A stretch of 64,000 nt of DNA from Brevibacterium sp. CCUG 69071 (GCF_021023135.1 NZ_PGFV01000004.1:186001-250000); one strand, 5' to 3'. Positions 18,473 to 28,840 are shown, numbered from the stretch's first letter. Numbers and translations: made by a program. Notes: a model not told the origin generated them from the sequence alone.

Positions 18473-20347
18473 TCAGCTCTGCCCGCCTCTGTCGGCCTTG
18501 GGCTGTCGTCCCAGCAGACCCTTGGTCCGCGACAGGCGGTAGTCGATGCGAGCATCGACCTTATCGCCGAGGTACTCATCGAAGTCATCGGCGATGTGCT
18601 CGCCGACCTCGTGGTAGCGCTGACCCGTTTCGATCTCTCTTGTCCGAGCAGCTTCGATCTGAAATGCCCGTACGGTCGAGACCGCGATGAGGATCAGAAT
18701 GATGCTGAACGGCAGGGCTGTGGCCAGAGAAGCCGCCTGCAGCGCACCAAGCCCACCTGCCAGCAGCAGCCCGATCGCCAGTGCGCCTTCGAGGCCTGCC
18801 CATAGGACGCGCGACCACACGGGTGGGTTTGGGTGTCCGCCTGAGGCGAGCATGTCGACGACCAGCGAACCGGAGTCCGATGAGGTGATGAAGAAGATAG
18901 CGACCAGTATGATGGCCACAGCGGACAGAATGCCGCCCATCGGCAAAGAGCTGAGGACGTCGAAGAGCGCCTTCTCCGCAACGACTCCGTCTTCCGGGTC
19001 GACGAGGCCGCCGGCGCCGAAGAGCTGCTGGTAGATGCCGGTGCCGCCGAGTGCGGCGAACCAGATGAATCCGACGACGGTCGGCACGAGCAGGACACCG
19101 GCGATGAATTCGCGCACTGTCCGGCCCCGCGAGATGCGGGCGATGAACACACCAACGAACGGCGCCCAGGAGATCCACCAGCCCCAGTAGAAGATCGTCC
19201 ACGACGAACCCCAGGTGGCACCGTCGTCACCGGTGTAGGCACCGACGTCGAAGGTCATGTTGAAGAAGTTCGCGAGATAGACGCCGAGGGACTCGATGAG
19301 GTTCTGGAACAGAAACAGGGTGGGCCCGAGCAGCAGAACGGCGACGAGCAGCAACCCTGCCATCGACAGGTTGATGTTCGAGAGCCACTTGATGCCTGCG
19401 CCGACGCCGGAGACGACCGAGAGGGTGGCCAGGAATGTTATGACGACGATGAGGATCACAAGGAACAAATTGTCATATTCGCCGACGAGTCCGATCTCCT
19501 TGAGCCCAGACGAGATCTGCTGGACACCCAGCCCCAGTGAGGTCGCGATGCCGAAGACCGTGCCGAAGATGGCGAGGATGTCGATGATATCGCCCATCCA
19601 TCCCTTGACGCGGTGTCCGAGAAGCGGCTCCAGCGCCCACCGGATGGAGACGGGACGTCCACGACGGTGAATCGCATAGGCCAAGGCCAGACCGATCACA
19701 GCATAGATCGCCCAGGGATGCAGGCCCCAGTGGATGAAGGTCTGGGCCATTGAGAGTCTGGCGATCTCCGCTTCGTCTCCCGACCAGCCCGGCTTCGGGT
19801 CAACGGTGGCGTAGGACAGAGGCTCCCCGACGCCGTAGAAGACCAAGCCGATGCCCATGCCTGCGGCGAAGAGCATGGCGAACCAGGAGAAGACGCCGAA
19901 TTCGGGCTTCTCCCCATCACGGCCGAGCGTGATCTTTCCGAACTTCGAGAATCCGAGCACGATCGAGAAGATGACGAATCCGCCGATGACGAGCATGTAA
20001 TACCAACCGAGGTCGGCGACGATCCAGTCATTGATGCTCGTGAGCACCTTACTGGTGCCGGCAGGCAGGAAGATCGCCAACAGAGCGACGGCCAGAATGG
20101 TGATCAGGGCAGGCCAGAACACGGCCGGGGCGACCATGCCCTTACCGATTCGTACCCCTTGCGCACGGAGCTTCGCAGTGATCGCCTCGTCACTGTCGTC
20201 TTCGGTGATCGAGACTTCTGCCGGCAGGTGCAGTCTGATCGGTTCGGGTTCTTCGATCAGCAGATGCGGATGGTCGATGTCGTTCTTCGGCGTCGGGACG
20301 GTTGGCTTTCCCGCCCCGACGCTCTCCTGCTCGTCGGAGTTATCCAT
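18473..20347 (-). CDS. BCCT-family betaine/choline/carnitine transporter
   Basis: A 624-residue transporter with twelve helices. Diagnostic motifs are GMGIGLVFYGVGEPLSYA (the Gly-rich substrate/Na+ helix of BetP), FIHWGLHPWAIYA (aromatic box) and the family signature WISWAPFVGVFIARISRG. It imports compatible solutes such as glycine betaine, driven by Na+ or H+. N-terminal (about 75 residues, acidic) and C-terminal (about 70 residues, charged) cytosolic tails resemble the regulatory tails of osmosensing BCCT proteins. The start at 20347 follows AAGGG; an in-frame start at 20413 lacks a ribosome-binding site. It diverges from the MFS gene. Confidence 0.95.
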   Translation of the reverse strand: MDNSDEQESVGAGKPTVPTPKNDIDHPHLLIEEPEPIRLHLPAEVSITEDDSDEAITAKLRAQGVRIGKGMVAPAVFWPALITILAVALLAIFLPAGTSKVLTSINDWIVADLGWYYMLVIGGFVIFSIVLGFSKFGKITLGRDGEKPEFGVFSWFAMLFAAGMGIGLVFYGVGEPLSYATVDPKPGWSGDEAEIARLSMAQTFIHWGLHPWAIYAVIGLALAYAIHRRGRPVSIRWALEPLLGHRVKGWMGDIIDILAIFGTVFGIATSLGLGVQQISSGLKEIGLVGEYDNLFLVILIVVITFLATLSVVSGVGAGIKWLSNINLSMAGLLLVAVLLLGPTLFLFQNLIESLGVYLANFFNMTFDVGAYTGDDGATWGSSWTIFYWGWWISWAPFVGVFIARISRGRTVREFIAGVLLVPTVVGFIWFAALGGTGIYQQLFGAGGLVDPEDGVVAEKALFDVLSSLPMGGILSAVAIILVAIFFITSSDSGSLVVDMLASGGHPNPPVWSRVLWAGLEGALAIGLLLAGGLGALQAASLATALPFSIILILIAVSTVRAFQIEAARTREIETGQRYHEVGEHIADDFDEYLGDKVDARIDYRLSRTKGLLGRQPKADRGGQS

Positions 20348-20576
20348 GAGGCCCTTCGGATTAAGTGGATGCGAACGTCTCCCCACTTTGCCCCAATACG
20401 CATCCGCTATCAAGCCGTTTCCCAGGAAACATGCGGCAAGTCACCATAGTTCCGGCTTCTCACAGGCTGCGCAAGAACCGTCGCACCTACACTGCGAGGT
20501 CGTGCCGATGGTGACCGGTTGTTCCGGAATTGTCGCGTCGCCACGTCCGGGAAAGAATTGTCAGTACAGTTCAACC

Positions 20577-21887
20577 ATGGAGACGTATGAGAGCACTCGG
20601 CTGGGTTCCCGCTCCAAGATCCTCAGCTGGGCGCTCTGGGACTGGGGATCGGCATCGTTCAACGCCGTCATCATCACCTTCGTCTTCGCCCCGTACCTGA
20701 CGAAGGCGGTTGCCTCGTCCGAGGAGTCCGGGTCCTCGGCGCTGGGGTGGTCGACGGCAGCGGCCGGACTCGTCATCGCCCTCGTCGCTCCCGCCGCCGG
20801 CACCCGCGCCGATGCTGGTGGGCGGCACCGGCTCTGGCTCGGCGTCCACACCTCCATCGTCGTGCTCACCATCTTCGGGCTCTTCTTCGTCCGTGACTCC
20901 CCCGAGTACCTGTGGCTCGGCCTGCTCCTCATCGCCGTCGGCAGCGTCTTCTTCGAATTCGCCGAGGTGTCCTACAACGGCATCATGGTCCGCATCACGA
21001 ATCCGGACAATGTCGGAAAGGTCTCCGGGTTCGGCTGGGGCGTGGGCTACGCCGGAGGGCTCGTGCTCCTCGTCATCCTTCTCGTCCTCGTCATCCAGCC
21101 CGAGGTCGGCCTCTTCGGGGCCTCCGACGAAGGCGGCCTGCGCTTCCGCATCGTCGCGGTGCTCTCGGCCGTCTGGTTCGCCCTCTTCGCCGTTCCCGTC
21201 CTCATCACGGCGCCCGCCGCCAAGATCAAGGGCACCTCGGCGGGCCATCCGGTGAAGGCCTTCCTGTCAGACTATGCGGCCCTCATCCGTCGTCTCGTGC
21301 GGATGTGGAGGGAAGAGCACCAGACCCTGCGGTTCTTCATCGCCTCGGCCGTCTTCCGCGACGGCCTTGCCGCGATCTTCGCCTTCGCCGGGGTGTTGGC
21401 GGCCGGCAGTTACGGATTCTCCGCCTCGCAGATCATCGTCCTCGGGGTCGCCGCGAACGTCGCTGCGGGAGCCGGGGCGATGATCGCGGGCCTCTTCGAC
21501 GACCGGTTCGGTCCGAAGCCGGTGATCATCGCGGGGCTGATCATCATCATCCTCGGCGGCCTGCCGATCCTCTTCAGCGCCGATCCCGTGGTGTTCTGGG
21601 TCTGCGCACTGCTGCTGAGCTTCTGCGTCGGTCCGGTGCAGGCTTCGAGCCGGTCCTTCCTCGCTCGCATCACTCCGCCCGAACGTGCGGGCGAGAACTT
21701 CGGCCTATATGCGACGACCGGCCGGGCCGTGAGCTTCCTTGGTCCGGCGATGTTCGCCTTGGCCATCACGATCTTCGGCTTCCAGCGGGCGGGCACGCTT
21801 GGCATCCTCATCGTCCTCGCCCTCGGACTGATCCTCATCATTCCCGTCCGCTCTGCCGCCCCGGCCCGCGCGGTGCAGGGTCGCTGA
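20577..21887 (+). CDS. UMF1-type major facilitator superfamily transporter
   Basis: A 436-residue protein with twelve predicted helices. The N-terminal ILSWALWDWGSASFNAVI is the hallmark of the UMF1 (Atg22-like) MFS family, whose bacterial substrates are unknown. YNGIMVRITNPDNVGKVSGFGWGVGY is another conserved family block and RSFLARITPPERAGENFGLY matches the second-half loop. The ATG at 20577 begins directly at the family N-terminus; the ribosome-binding site is weak. A hairpin terminator follows. Confidence 0.88.
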   Translation: METYESTRLGSRSKILSWALWDWGSASFNAVIITFVFAPYLTKAVASSEESGSSALGWSTAAAGLVIALVAPAAGTRADAGGRHRLWLGVHTSIVVLTIFGLFFVRDSPEYLWLGLLLIAVGSVFFEFAEVSYNGIMVRITNPDNVGKVSGFGWGVGYAGGLVLLVILLVLVIQPEVGLFGASDEGGLRFRIVAVLSAVWFALFAVPVLITAPAAKIKGTSAGHPVKAFLSDYAALIRRLVRMWREEHQTLRFFIASAVFRDGLAAIFAFAGVLAAGSYGFSASQIIVLGVAANVAAGAGAMIAGLFDDRFGPKPVIIAGLIIIILGGLPILFSADPVVFWVCALLLSFCVGPVQASSRSFLARITPPERAGENFGLYATTGRAVSFLGPAMFALAITIFGFQRAGTLGILIVLALGLILIIPVRSAAPARAVQGR

Positions 21888-21907
21888 TCCTGCCTCGAGA
21901 CGCAGTC

Positions 21908-21955
21908 GGAGCGTCAAGACCGCTGTGCGTGCGTGCACTCGGGTCTCGACGCTCC
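21908..21955. terminator. Bidirectional terminator between MFS and SRPBCC genes
   Basis: GGAGCGTCAAGACC (21908-21921) pairs with GGTCTCGACGCTCC (21942-21955), 13 of 14 positions, around a 20-nt loop. It lies between convergent genes. Confidence 0.75.
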
Positions 21956-21981
21956 GCCTGTGTGTCGACGACTGACGGGCC

Positions 21982-22470
21982 TCAGCCTCGGGCGAGCAGC
22001 TCGTCGACCTGGTTGATCGCTCCCGTCGAGCCTTCGATGACGCCCATCTCGAGGACGGTTTTGAGACCGTCCGCGGACTCGAAGATCGACTCGTAGGTGG
22101 CCCGCGTCCCAGTCTCGGTCGGGGCGAAGGTGTAGATGCAGGTGCTGCCGGGCATCGACTCGACGACCTGGAAGTTCTCATCGGCGAAGTAGTCGCGGAA
22201 CTCGAGTCGTCGCGGCCGATCGGCGGAGACGACCTCCCACAGACCGCAGTACTTCTCTCCCTCCGGGCTGGTCATGAAGTAGGTGACCCTGCCGCCGGGG
22301 TCGAGGCTGTGGTCGACGACCGTGGCCGGATAGGTCGGCGGCCCCCAGATTGTCTCGAGCTGACGCGGGTCGGCGTAGACGTCCCACACCCTCTCGGGGT
22401 CCGCCGCGAATTCCGCGACGATGGTCAGGGTCAGTGTGGCTTCGTCATGGAAGGTCTCTGTGACTGGCAT
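21982..22470 (-). CDS. SRPBCC/AHSA1-domain protein
   Basis: A 162-residue protein of the Bet v1-like SRPBCC fold. It starts with a strand followed by FAADPERVWDVYADPRQLETIWGPPTYPAT, the typical AHSA1 opening, and has the glycine-rich LDPGGRVTYFMTSPEG turn. It follows the ArsR gene by 9 bp. ArsR-SRPBCC pairs are common in actinobacteria, where the fold binds a hydrophobic ligand; the ligand here is unknown. Confidence 0.85.
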   Translation of the reverse strand: MPVTETFHDEATLTLTIVAEFAADPERVWDVYADPRQLETIWGPPTYPATVVDHSLDPGGRVTYFMTSPEGEKYCGLWEVVSADRPRRLEFRDYFADENFQVVESMPGSTCIYTFAPTETGTRATYESIFESADGLKTVLEMGVIEGSTGAINQVDELLARG

Positions 22471-22479
22471 AGCTGCTCC

Positions 22480-22851
22480 TCATCGGTTGTCGTCGGCCGC
22501 TTCGCTGCGACCGAGCGTGGTGGGGCCCTCTCCGGCCAGCAATGCGTCGATCCTCCGGACCCTGGATCTCCAGAGTCCCTCGAGTTCGTCGAGCATGTCT
22601 CGCACGGAGCGGATGGAACTCACTTCGGCATGGGCCCTCTGCTCTCGACCGACCCGCTGCTTCGAAATCAGACCGGCGCGCTCGAGCACGGCGACGTGCT
22701 TCTGCACTGCGGCGAAGCTCATCTCGTATTCGGCGGCCAGCTCGGACACGGAAAGCGCTTCGACGAGCACCCGACGCACGATATCGCGCCGGGTTCGATC
22801 GGCCAATGCCTGGAACACCGCATCCGCCTGATCATCGAGAAGTACCTTCAC
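22480..22851 (-). CDS. ArsR-family winged-helix repressor
   Basis: A 123-residue regulator with a GTG start. The winged-helix domain covers residues 5-85: VFQALADRTRRDIVRRVL, then VSELAAEYEMSFAAVQKHV as the recognition helix-turn-helix, and a wing ending in SKQRVGREQ. There are no metal-binding cysteines, so it probably does not sense metals. It forms an operon with the SRPBCC gene and diverges from the TetR-exporter operon over 147 bp that contain the tandem palindromes. Confidence 0.88.
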   Translation of the reverse strand: MKVLLDDQADAVFQALADRTRRDIVRRVLVEALSVSELAAEYEMSFAAVQKHVAVLERAGLISKQRVGREQRAHAEVSSIRSVRDMLDELEGLWRSRVRRIDALLAGEGPTTLGRSEAADDNR

Positions 22852-22973
22852 GCCATCATCCTACAACCATCCGGTTGCATGTCAATGGGTGTGCAATGGC
22901 GGGGCGGGGATTCGGGTGCGCGGTGAAGCGCCGCCGATTTGCGAAGTTTCCGATCGCAGGCATTGACGCCATC

Positions 22974-23009
22974 ATTAAACGCGCGTTTAATATTAAACAT
23001 GCGTTCAAC
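22974..23009. promoter_or_regulatory. Two abutting 18-bp palindromic operators at the TetR start
   Basis: ATTAAACGCGCGTTTAAT (22974-22991) is a perfect 18-bp palindrome. It is followed immediately, with no gap, by a degenerate copy ATTAAACATGCGTTCAAC (22992-23009) matching at 14 of 18 positions. The second copy contains the proposed ATG (22999) of the TetR gene. The arrangement fits a pair of TetR dimers bound in tandem over the promoter and start, giving autorepression and control of the exporter. Confidence 0.75.
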
Positions 23010-23694
23010 CACTTCCGACTCCACCTCACGCCGTTCCCCCAACTCCTCCCCCGAGACGGCGCAGAAGATCCTGTCCGCAGCGGTCGGTGAGTTCGCCGAG
23101 CACGGGTTCACGAAGACGACGGTGCGGGGCATCGCCTCGGCGGCGGGAGTCTCCCCCGGTCTCGTCATCCACCACTTCGGTTCGAAGGAGGCCCTGCGCA
23201 CTGCATGTGACGATCACGTCTTCGAGACCATCACGGAGTCGAAGGCGCAGAACGCCGGCTACGCCACGATGGCCGTGCAGATGATGTTCGACGACCCCGA
23301 GATGAGCACGGCCGTGGACTACCTCGTGAAGTCCCTGCTCGAGCCCAGCGAGCACGGACAGCGCTACTTCGATCACTATGTCGACCTCGTCGAGGGCTAT
23401 ATCGTCGACGGCTTCGCCGGCTACACCTTCCGGCAGAGTGAGGACACCCGCGGACAGGCTGCGACGATCGCGGTCATGGCCTTGGCGCCTTCGATTCTCG
23501 ATCACCGTCTCCGCAGCAACCTCGGCACCGCCGATGTCAGCGCCACGATGACCCGCCTCGCTCCGCATCTGCTCGATCTCTACCTGCATGGCGCGCTCGC
23601 TTCGGTACCAGAGCAGACCGCCGATTCCGACAGTGAGTCAGAGACCGAATCCGACCCTGAATCCACGACCGCAGCAGGAGCTGAGGAACCATGA
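22999..23694 (+). CDS. TetR-family regulator of the adjacent ABC exporter
   Basis: A 231-residue regulator. The N-terminal HTH ([20 protein letters not shown], then [21 protein letters not shown] and [11 protein letters not shown]) is typical of TetR. The C-terminus ends in a Ser/Glu/Asp-rich tail. The start at 22999 is chosen because the HTH follows at the usual distance; an upstream TTG at 22939 is unlikely. No ribosome-binding site precedes the ATG, so the mRNA may be leaderless. Its stop overlaps the ATPase start by 4 bp (ATGA), so regulator and exporter form one operon. Confidence 0.9.
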   Translation: MRSTTSDSTSRRSPNSSPETAQKILSAAVGEFAEHGFTKTTVRGIASAAGVSPGLVIHHFGSKEALRTACDDHVFETITESKAQNAGYATMAVQMMFDDPEMSTAVDYLVKSLLEPSEHGQRYFDHYVDLVEGYIVDGFAGYTFRQSEDTRGQAATIAVMALAPSILDHRLRSNLGTADVSATMTRLAPHLLDLYLHGALASVPEQTADSDSESETESDPESTTAAGAEEP

Positions 23695-24683
23695 CCACAC
23701 TGCCCAGAACCGATGCCGCGAAGGTCGCGGAGGGCGCCGACACCGCGCACACCTCGACGTCGAGCGGCCCCCGTTCGACCGCCTCGGCGATCTCCATGCG
23801 CCAGGTCGGCAAGTCCTATGGGAAGGTCCGCGCTCTCGACGGCCTCGACCTCGAGGTCGCCCGCGGGGAGGTCCACGGCTTCCTCGGCCCCAACGGGGCG
23901 GGCAAGTCGACGACGATCCGGATCCTGCTGGGAATCCTGCGCCACGATGCGGGACGCATACGCCTCCTCGGCGAGGATCCCTGGGCCCGCGCCGTCGCCC
24001 TGCATCGGCGTCTGGCCTATGTGCCCGGCGATGTGGAGCTGTGGCCGGGACTGACCGGTGGCGAGGCGATCGACCTGTTCGCGAGGCTGCGCGGCGGGGT
24101 CGACACGGCCAAGCGGGACGAACTGCTCGAGCGCTTCGACCTCGACCCGCGGAAGAAGGGGCGCACCTATTCGAAGGGCAACCGGCAGAAGGTGGCGCTG
24201 ATCTCGGCGCTGGCCTCCGATATCGAACTGCTCCTCCTCGACGAGCCGACGGCAGGCCTCGATCCGCTCATGGAGGCCGTGTTCCAGGAGTGCATCCGCG
24301 AAGCCAAGGCGGCCGGTCGCACGGTGCTGCTCTCCAGCCACATCCTCGCCCAGGTCGAGGCTCTGGCGGACCGGGTTTCGATCATCCGGGCCGGGCGCAT
24401 CGTCGAGTCCGGGACGCTCTCGGAGCTGCGGCATCTGTCGCGGACGACGATCACCGTGCAGATCGACCGGGACATTCCGGCGCTGACGACGATGCCCGGG
24501 GTCCACGATCTCGTGCGGGAGGGGCCGCAGCTGCACTTCAGCGCCGAGACCGCGCAGCTTCCTTCGATCATACGGGCGCTCGGCGAGAATGACATCGAGT
24601 CGCTGACCGCCACTCCCCCGACGCTCGAGCAGATCCTGCTGCGCCACTACGGCAGCCGCCCTGAGACCGAGGCGTGGTCATGA
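23691..24683 (+). CDS. ABC exporter ATP-binding protein
   Basis: A 330-residue ATPase. After a 30-residue Thr/Ser/Ala-rich leader it has Walker [11 protein letters not shown] (about residue 70), a signature in the form YSKGNRQKV, Walker [13 protein letters not shown] and the H-loop SSHIL. A C-terminal domain of about 90 residues follows, as in DrrA-type exporters. It is coupled by ATGA overlaps to both the TetR gene and the permease gene. It powers efflux, probably of a hydrophobic antibiotic or other toxic compound that the TetR protein senses. Confidence 0.93.
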   Translation: MTTLPRTDAAKVAEGADTAHTSTSSGPRSTASAISMRQVGKSYGKVRALDGLDLEVARGEVHGFLGPNGAGKSTTIRILLGILRHDAGRIRLLGEDPWARAVALHRRLAYVPGDVELWPGLTGGEAIDLFARLRGGVDTAKRDELLERFDLDPRKKGRTYSKGNRQKVALISALASDIELLLLDEPTAGLDPLMEAVFQECIREAKAAGRTVLLSSHILAQVEALADRVSIIRAGRIVESGTLSELRHLSRTTITVQIDRDIPALTTMPGVHDLVREGPQLHFSAETAQLPSIIRALGENDIESLTATPPTLEQILLRHYGSRPETEAWS

Positions 24684-26470
24684 ATCTCCTGGCTCGAGCC
24701 GACGGCCCGCACTCCGGACGCAGCGCCCGGCAGGCGCCTGCCCGGCTGCCCGGGCACCACGGCAAGCACGAACGCGAACCCCGGGGCCGCCTCGGCGCGG
24801 GGAGTCTGACGGGGCTGGACACGATGCTGCGATTCATGCTGCGTCGGGATCGCCTGTGGCTGCCGCTGTGGGTGCTCGGTCTGAGCGCTCTCACGGCCTA
24901 TTTCGCGAACGCGATCGCCGTGGTGATGGACTCCGAATCACTGCAGGCGATGACGGTCTTCGCGAAGAATCCCGTCATGGCGCTCATCACAGGGCCGGGG
25001 TACGGGATGGACCAAGTGACGATTCCGCGCTTCATCGTCGGCATGTACGGGGTCTTCCTCATGCTCGGCGCCGCACTGATGTCGATTCTCACGGTGTCGC
25101 GGCACACTCGCGCGGAGGAGCAGTCCGGGCGGGCCGAGCTCGTCCGCGCGAACGTCACCGGGCGGCATACCCAGCTCATCGCCGCGCTCATCCTGAGCGT
25201 GTTCATGAATGCCATGGTCAGCGGGTTCATGGCGGTGGCCTTCCAGCTGTCCGAGGCCGACCCGGAGCCGCTGTCCTCGACGCTGCTGTTCACGATCGGG
25301 ATCGGGGTTCTCGGCTGTGTGTTCGCCGCCGTGACCGCGGTGACCGTGCAGCTCAGCGCCTTCTCCAGGGCGGCCTCGGGAATGGCCGGGGCGGTGCTGG
25401 CGATCAGCTTCGTCGTCCGCGGAGTCGGCGATATGTCGGCCGTGGCGGGCGGGGGCTCCGGGGGATCTGGGGGCTCCGAGGGTTCGGGAAGCTCCGTGGG
25501 CTCCGGGGTTGGGGATCTCGATTGGCTGTCGTGGCTGTCGCCGCTGGGCTGGGCGCAGCAGACGGCACCATTCACCCTCGACCGCTGGTGGCCGCTGCTG
25601 TTCCCGGTCGGGCTCTTCGTCCTCCTCGCCGGTCTCGCGCTCACGCTGCAGACGAGGCGGGACCTCGGCGCCGGGATCATGGCCGAGCGTCTCGGTCGTG
25701 CCCATGCCTCGCCGCTCCTGACCGGCCCGCTCGGTCTCGCGTTCCGACTGCAGCGTTCGGGACTGCTGTGGTGGTCACTGGGTCTGTTCGTGATGGGCGG
25801 GATCTTCGGTTCGTTCACCGGCGCCATGGACGAGGGTGCGGCCGGGATGCCCGAGGAGATTCTCGCTCTCATGGGCGGGAGGTCGGGCATCGTCGACGGC
25901 TACCTCGGATACATGGCGCTCTATTTCGCGATCATCGTGGCCGTCTATGCGATCATCGCGGCCGGCGGCCTGCGCGCGGAGGAACAGAGCTTCCACACCG
26001 AGCCGGTGCTCGCCGCCGCGGTCTCGCGGCCGGGGTGGCTGGGTTCGTGGGCTGCTGTCACACTGCTCGGTTCGGCCTGGCTGATGTTCTTGGCCGGTCT
26101 CGGCGAGGGGCTGGGAGCGGCTTCGTCGATGGGTGACTGGGGGCCGCTCGGCCCGACCGTGCTCGGACATCTCGCGCAGACCGCCTCTGTGTGGGCCCTG
26201 CTCGGCTTCGCCTACCTGCTGTACGGATTCGTCCCGCGGCTGATGGGGCTGAGTTGGATCGTCTTCGCCGGTTCGGCCGTGCTCGCGCTGTTCGGGCAGA
26301 TGCTGCAGCTCGACGAGGCGGTCCTCGACCTCTCGATCTTCTCCCATGTCGGCCAATACCCTGCCCAGGACCTGTCCGCCGAGGCGGTGCTGTGGTTCAT
26401 CGCCGCCGGAGTCGTGTTCGTCGGGCTGGGGATGGCCGGGTTCCGGAGGCGGGATCTCAGTACGGCGTAA
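24680..26470 (+). CDS. ABC-2 exporter permease, polyketide-antibiotic exporter type
   Basis: A 596-residue membrane protein with about twelve helices in two halves. [20 protein letters not shown] and, in the second half, [22 protein letters not shown] are the repeated cytosolic motifs of the large TnrB-like permease group annotated as polyketide-antibiotic exporters. Between the halves is a low-complexity Gly/Ser segment (bases about 25446-25510), an extracytoplasmic linker. The ATG at 24680 overlaps the ATPase stop (ATGA); an in-frame GTG at 24674 is an alternative. It forms the membrane channel for the preceding ATPase. Confidence 0.88.
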   Translation: MNLLARADGPHSGRSARQAPARLPGHHGKHEREPRGRLGAGSLTGLDTMLRFMLRRDRLWLPLWVLGLSALTAYFANAIAVVMDSESLQAMTVFAKNPVMALITGPGYGMDQVTIPRFIVGMYGVFLMLGAALMSILTVSRHTRAEEQSGRAELVRANVTGRHTQLIAALILSVFMNAMVSGFMAVAFQLSEADPEPLSSTLLFTIGIGVLGCVFAAVTAVTVQLSAFSRAASGMAGAVLAISFVVRGVGDMSAVAGGGSGGSGGSEGSGSSVGSGVGDLDWLSWLSPLGWAQQTAPFTLDRWWPLLFPVGLFVLLAGLALTLQTRRDLGAGIMAERLGRAHASPLLTGPLGLAFRLQRSGLLWWSLGLFVMGGIFGSFTGAMDEGAAGMPEEILALMGGRSGIVDGYLGYMALYFAIIVAVYAIIAAGGLRAEEQSFHTEPVLAAAVSRPGWLGSWAAVTLLGSAWLMFLAGLGEGLGAASSMGDWGPLGPTVLGHLAQTASVWALLGFAYLLYGFVPRLMGLSWIVFAGSAVLALFGQMLQLDEAVLDLSIFSHVGQYPAQDLSAEAVLWFIAAGVVFVGLGMAGFRRRDLSTA

Positions 26471-26521
26471 GGGAGGGGTGGGGCGCGTACCTCCGCAACC
26501 GCCGAGCCCGACGCTGCGCCG

Positions 26522-28840
26522 CTAGGCGAGGTAGCCGAACGACTTGGCGCGGCTGAGCACTTCCGCGCGGTTCGACACTCCGAACTTTCGGTAGAGAGCA
26601 GAGAGTCGGTTCTTCACAGTGCCGGTGACCTGGTGGAGTTCAATGGCGATCTCGGCGACGGTCAGTCCACGCGCCAAGAAGTCGATGAGCTGAACCTCCC
26701 CCGCGCTGAGCTGGGGCATCGACGCGATGTCCACGGAGACCGGGCCGATCGTGCGCAACCGGGTGGTGAGTTCCGCGGGCGTTGCGAAGGTCTCGGAGAA
26801 TTCCGCCGCGGCTTCCGCCCACACGGGCGAGTCGGCGGTGAGATCGACGAGCAGCCTGCGGTCGACCAGGGGCAGGAGCGCGAGCGGAAGCAGCGAACTC
26901 ACCCAGGAAGAGAGGCTCACTGCCATGGTGAAATCACTCCTCGCCGCGACTTCGTCGCCTTTGCGCAGCTTGGCGGCTGCTCTGATGGCAGCGAGCTCTG
27001 CGCGGCTACGCGGGCTGAGTGAGCGGTGGTAGAACCAGGTGTCGGCGCACGAGATCGCTTCGTCATTTCGTCCGGCGACGAGTTTCGAGCGAACATCGAG
27101 GACGATGCGGGCATCACAAGCAGGGGACAGCCGTTCACGATCGATCTCGGCCCACCGCAGCTGTCCGAGAGCGATGAAGACTGTGCTGCGACCGAGTGCG
27201 AGCAGATCCTTCTCCGCTTCGGACAGGGCACCGGAGTCTCGGAATCGTTCCGCGTCGTCGTTGACGAAGAGCAGACTGGATTCTGCCTCTGCGGACAGGA
27301 TGGCAGAGATACGGGCTATGAGAGGCAGATAGACCCAGAGAGTCCTCATCTCAGGATAGGCAGAGAGTGCAGCGAGTTCAGAATCTGCGCGCATGAGATC
27401 GAGTCGGTCGAGGGCCCGCAGAGCCGAAGCGATGCGCATCGGCGGAGTGACAAGCTCATCGATGATGACTTCAGGCTGCGGTTCCGAATGCTCAGCACCC
27501 GAGCCCGCTTCGGAACCTGCACGCTCGATCCTCGACGGCGCACCAGACTCCGCGAGGTGCGTGTCGGCCCGTTCGTGGTCACCGCTGACCGCCGCGACGA
27601 GGGCAGTCCAGGCGATGGTCGAAGGCAGGAGGAAGTCACCGTCGACGTGCCCGGATCGGGCAGGGCCCTCGATCTCATTGAGTAGGGACAGAGCGCGCCG
27701 AGGTTCAGCCGAGTGGTGGAAAGCGATCGCGGTGAGAAGTCTGACGATGGACCGTGCACGGGCGCTGCGAGTCTTCGCAGCCGCACGTAAACCGATCTCG
27801 GCAGCCTCGCTATGACTTCCGGCATCGGCCAGTCCGATCATCGTGCGGATCGTCCCGATGACGTCGATCGGTCGGTCTGCTGCTCGCGAACCCACAAGCT
27901 CGGCCACCGTCGGGCCGTCGGCCGGTCCCCGAATGGAAAGTTGGTCCATGTCCTCACGGATTCCCGGCAGCCGTGGCCTCAGCATCCCCGGGCCGGTGTA
28001 TCTCAGCACAGCAGCCCGAATCAGGTCAGGGGCCGCGTCGGCAGTGTCAGCGATGATGCTATCGGCGAGTGTCGCGAAGAAATCAAGGCCCGGCGAGGCC
28101 GCGCGGACCTTCGGTGGCAGGAAACGAAAGGCGCTGCAGGCAGTTCTGGGGGTCAGCAGGAACATCGGTGTGCCGACTGCTTCGGACACCCGAAGCAGAT
28201 GAGACCAGTGTCCGCCGTGTCGAGCGAGGAGCAGCACATCACTGAGCAGTTCGGCTTCGACGGACCCGGGCGATTCCATATGCTCGACGAGCACCTCGAG
28301 AAGCGAGGCGACCATTGGGCCGGCTCCGGTTCTGACGTCAAAATCGTGGCGCAGCTTAGCCGCGATGAGAGTAGGGACTTTCAGCAGCGTCCCGCGCACT
28401 CCATCGTCGACACGGGTGACGATTCCACTGCCCTGAAGCCTGTCGATCACTCCCTCCGGGTCGTGGAAACCGGTACCGCCGAGGAGGTCGTCGGCTATTG
28501 CTGTCAGCGCCCGCAGCGCGGTCGTCTCGGACACAGCGCTGAGCTGAGCGAGCACTGCCGCCGCAGTCTTGTCGCCGGGACCGAGTGCCAGGAATAGAGG
28601 TGGGCACATCTCCGCCACCCATTCGGCAAAGGTCTCGGATTCAGGGATCACTGCAACACCGGCCGCTGTCGCAGCGCGGAGTACGGACGCTGCGAACCGT
28701 CCACGGCCGGCACATTCCACCCAGAGTCGACGACCGAGATCGGTGCCGACCGGGCCGGCGCCTGCGGACGCGAGCTCGACGATGAAGTCGTCCAGACTGC
28801 GGCGAGGATCGCGCGTCTCACCCCCAGCGATCGAGCTCAT
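26522..28840 (-). CDS. Large LuxR-family regulator without an ATPase domain
   Basis: A 772-residue protein. The C-terminal 60 residues form a LuxR helix-turn-helix (SAGEVQLIDFLARGLTVAEI, then AIELHQVTGTVKNRLSALYRK). The rest is alpha-helical and Ala/Leu/Arg-rich, consistent with TPR-like repeats; I see no Walker A motif. The organisation looks like a LAL regulator that lacks its N-terminal AAA domain. The start at 28840 follows GAAGGATGGGGG; in-frame starts further upstream would add up to 52 residues. It lies convergent to the drug exporter and divergent from the FemAB-like gene, either of which could be a target. Confidence 0.75.
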   Translation of the reverse strand: MSSIAGGETRDPRRSLDDFIVELASAGAGPVGTDLGRRLWVECAGRGRFAASVLRAATAAGVAVIPESETFAEWVAEMCPPLFLALGPGDKTAAAVLAQLSAVSETTALRALTAIADDLLGGTGFHDPEGVIDRLQGSGIVTRVDDGVRGTLLKVPTLIAAKLRHDFDVRTGAGPMVASLLEVLVEHMESPGSVEAELLSDVLLLARHGGHWSHLLRVSEAVGTPMFLLTPRTACSAFRFLPPKVRAASPGLDFFATLADSIIADTADAAPDLIRAAVLRYTGPGMLRPRLPGIREDMDQLSIRGPADGPTVAELVGSRAADRPIDVIGTIRTMIGLADAGSHSEAAEIGLRAAAKTRSARARSIVRLLTAIAFHHSAEPRRALSLLNEIEGPARSGHVDGDFLLPSTIAWTALVAAVSGDHERADTHLAESGAPSRIERAGSEAGSGAEHSEPQPEVIIDELVTPPMRIASALRALDRLDLMRADSELAALSAYPEMRTLWVYLPLIARISAILSAEAESSLLFVNDDAERFRDSGALSEAEKDLLALGRSTVFIALGQLRWAEIDRERLSPACDARIVLDVRSKLVAGRNDEAISCADTWFYHRSLSPRSRAELAAIRAAAKLRKGDEVAARSDFTMAVSLSSWVSSLLPLALLPLVDRRLLVDLTADSPVWAEAAAEFSETFATPAELTTRLRTIGPVSVDIASMPQLSAGEVQLIDFLARGLTVAEIAIELHQVTGTVKNRLSALYRKFGVSNRAEVLSRAKSFGYLA

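Noticed and set aside
20417-20430. GTTTCC/GGAAAC inverted repeat between BCCT and MFS genes
   Set aside because: Only a 6-bp arm with a 2-bp spacer and no second copy; too short to call an operator.
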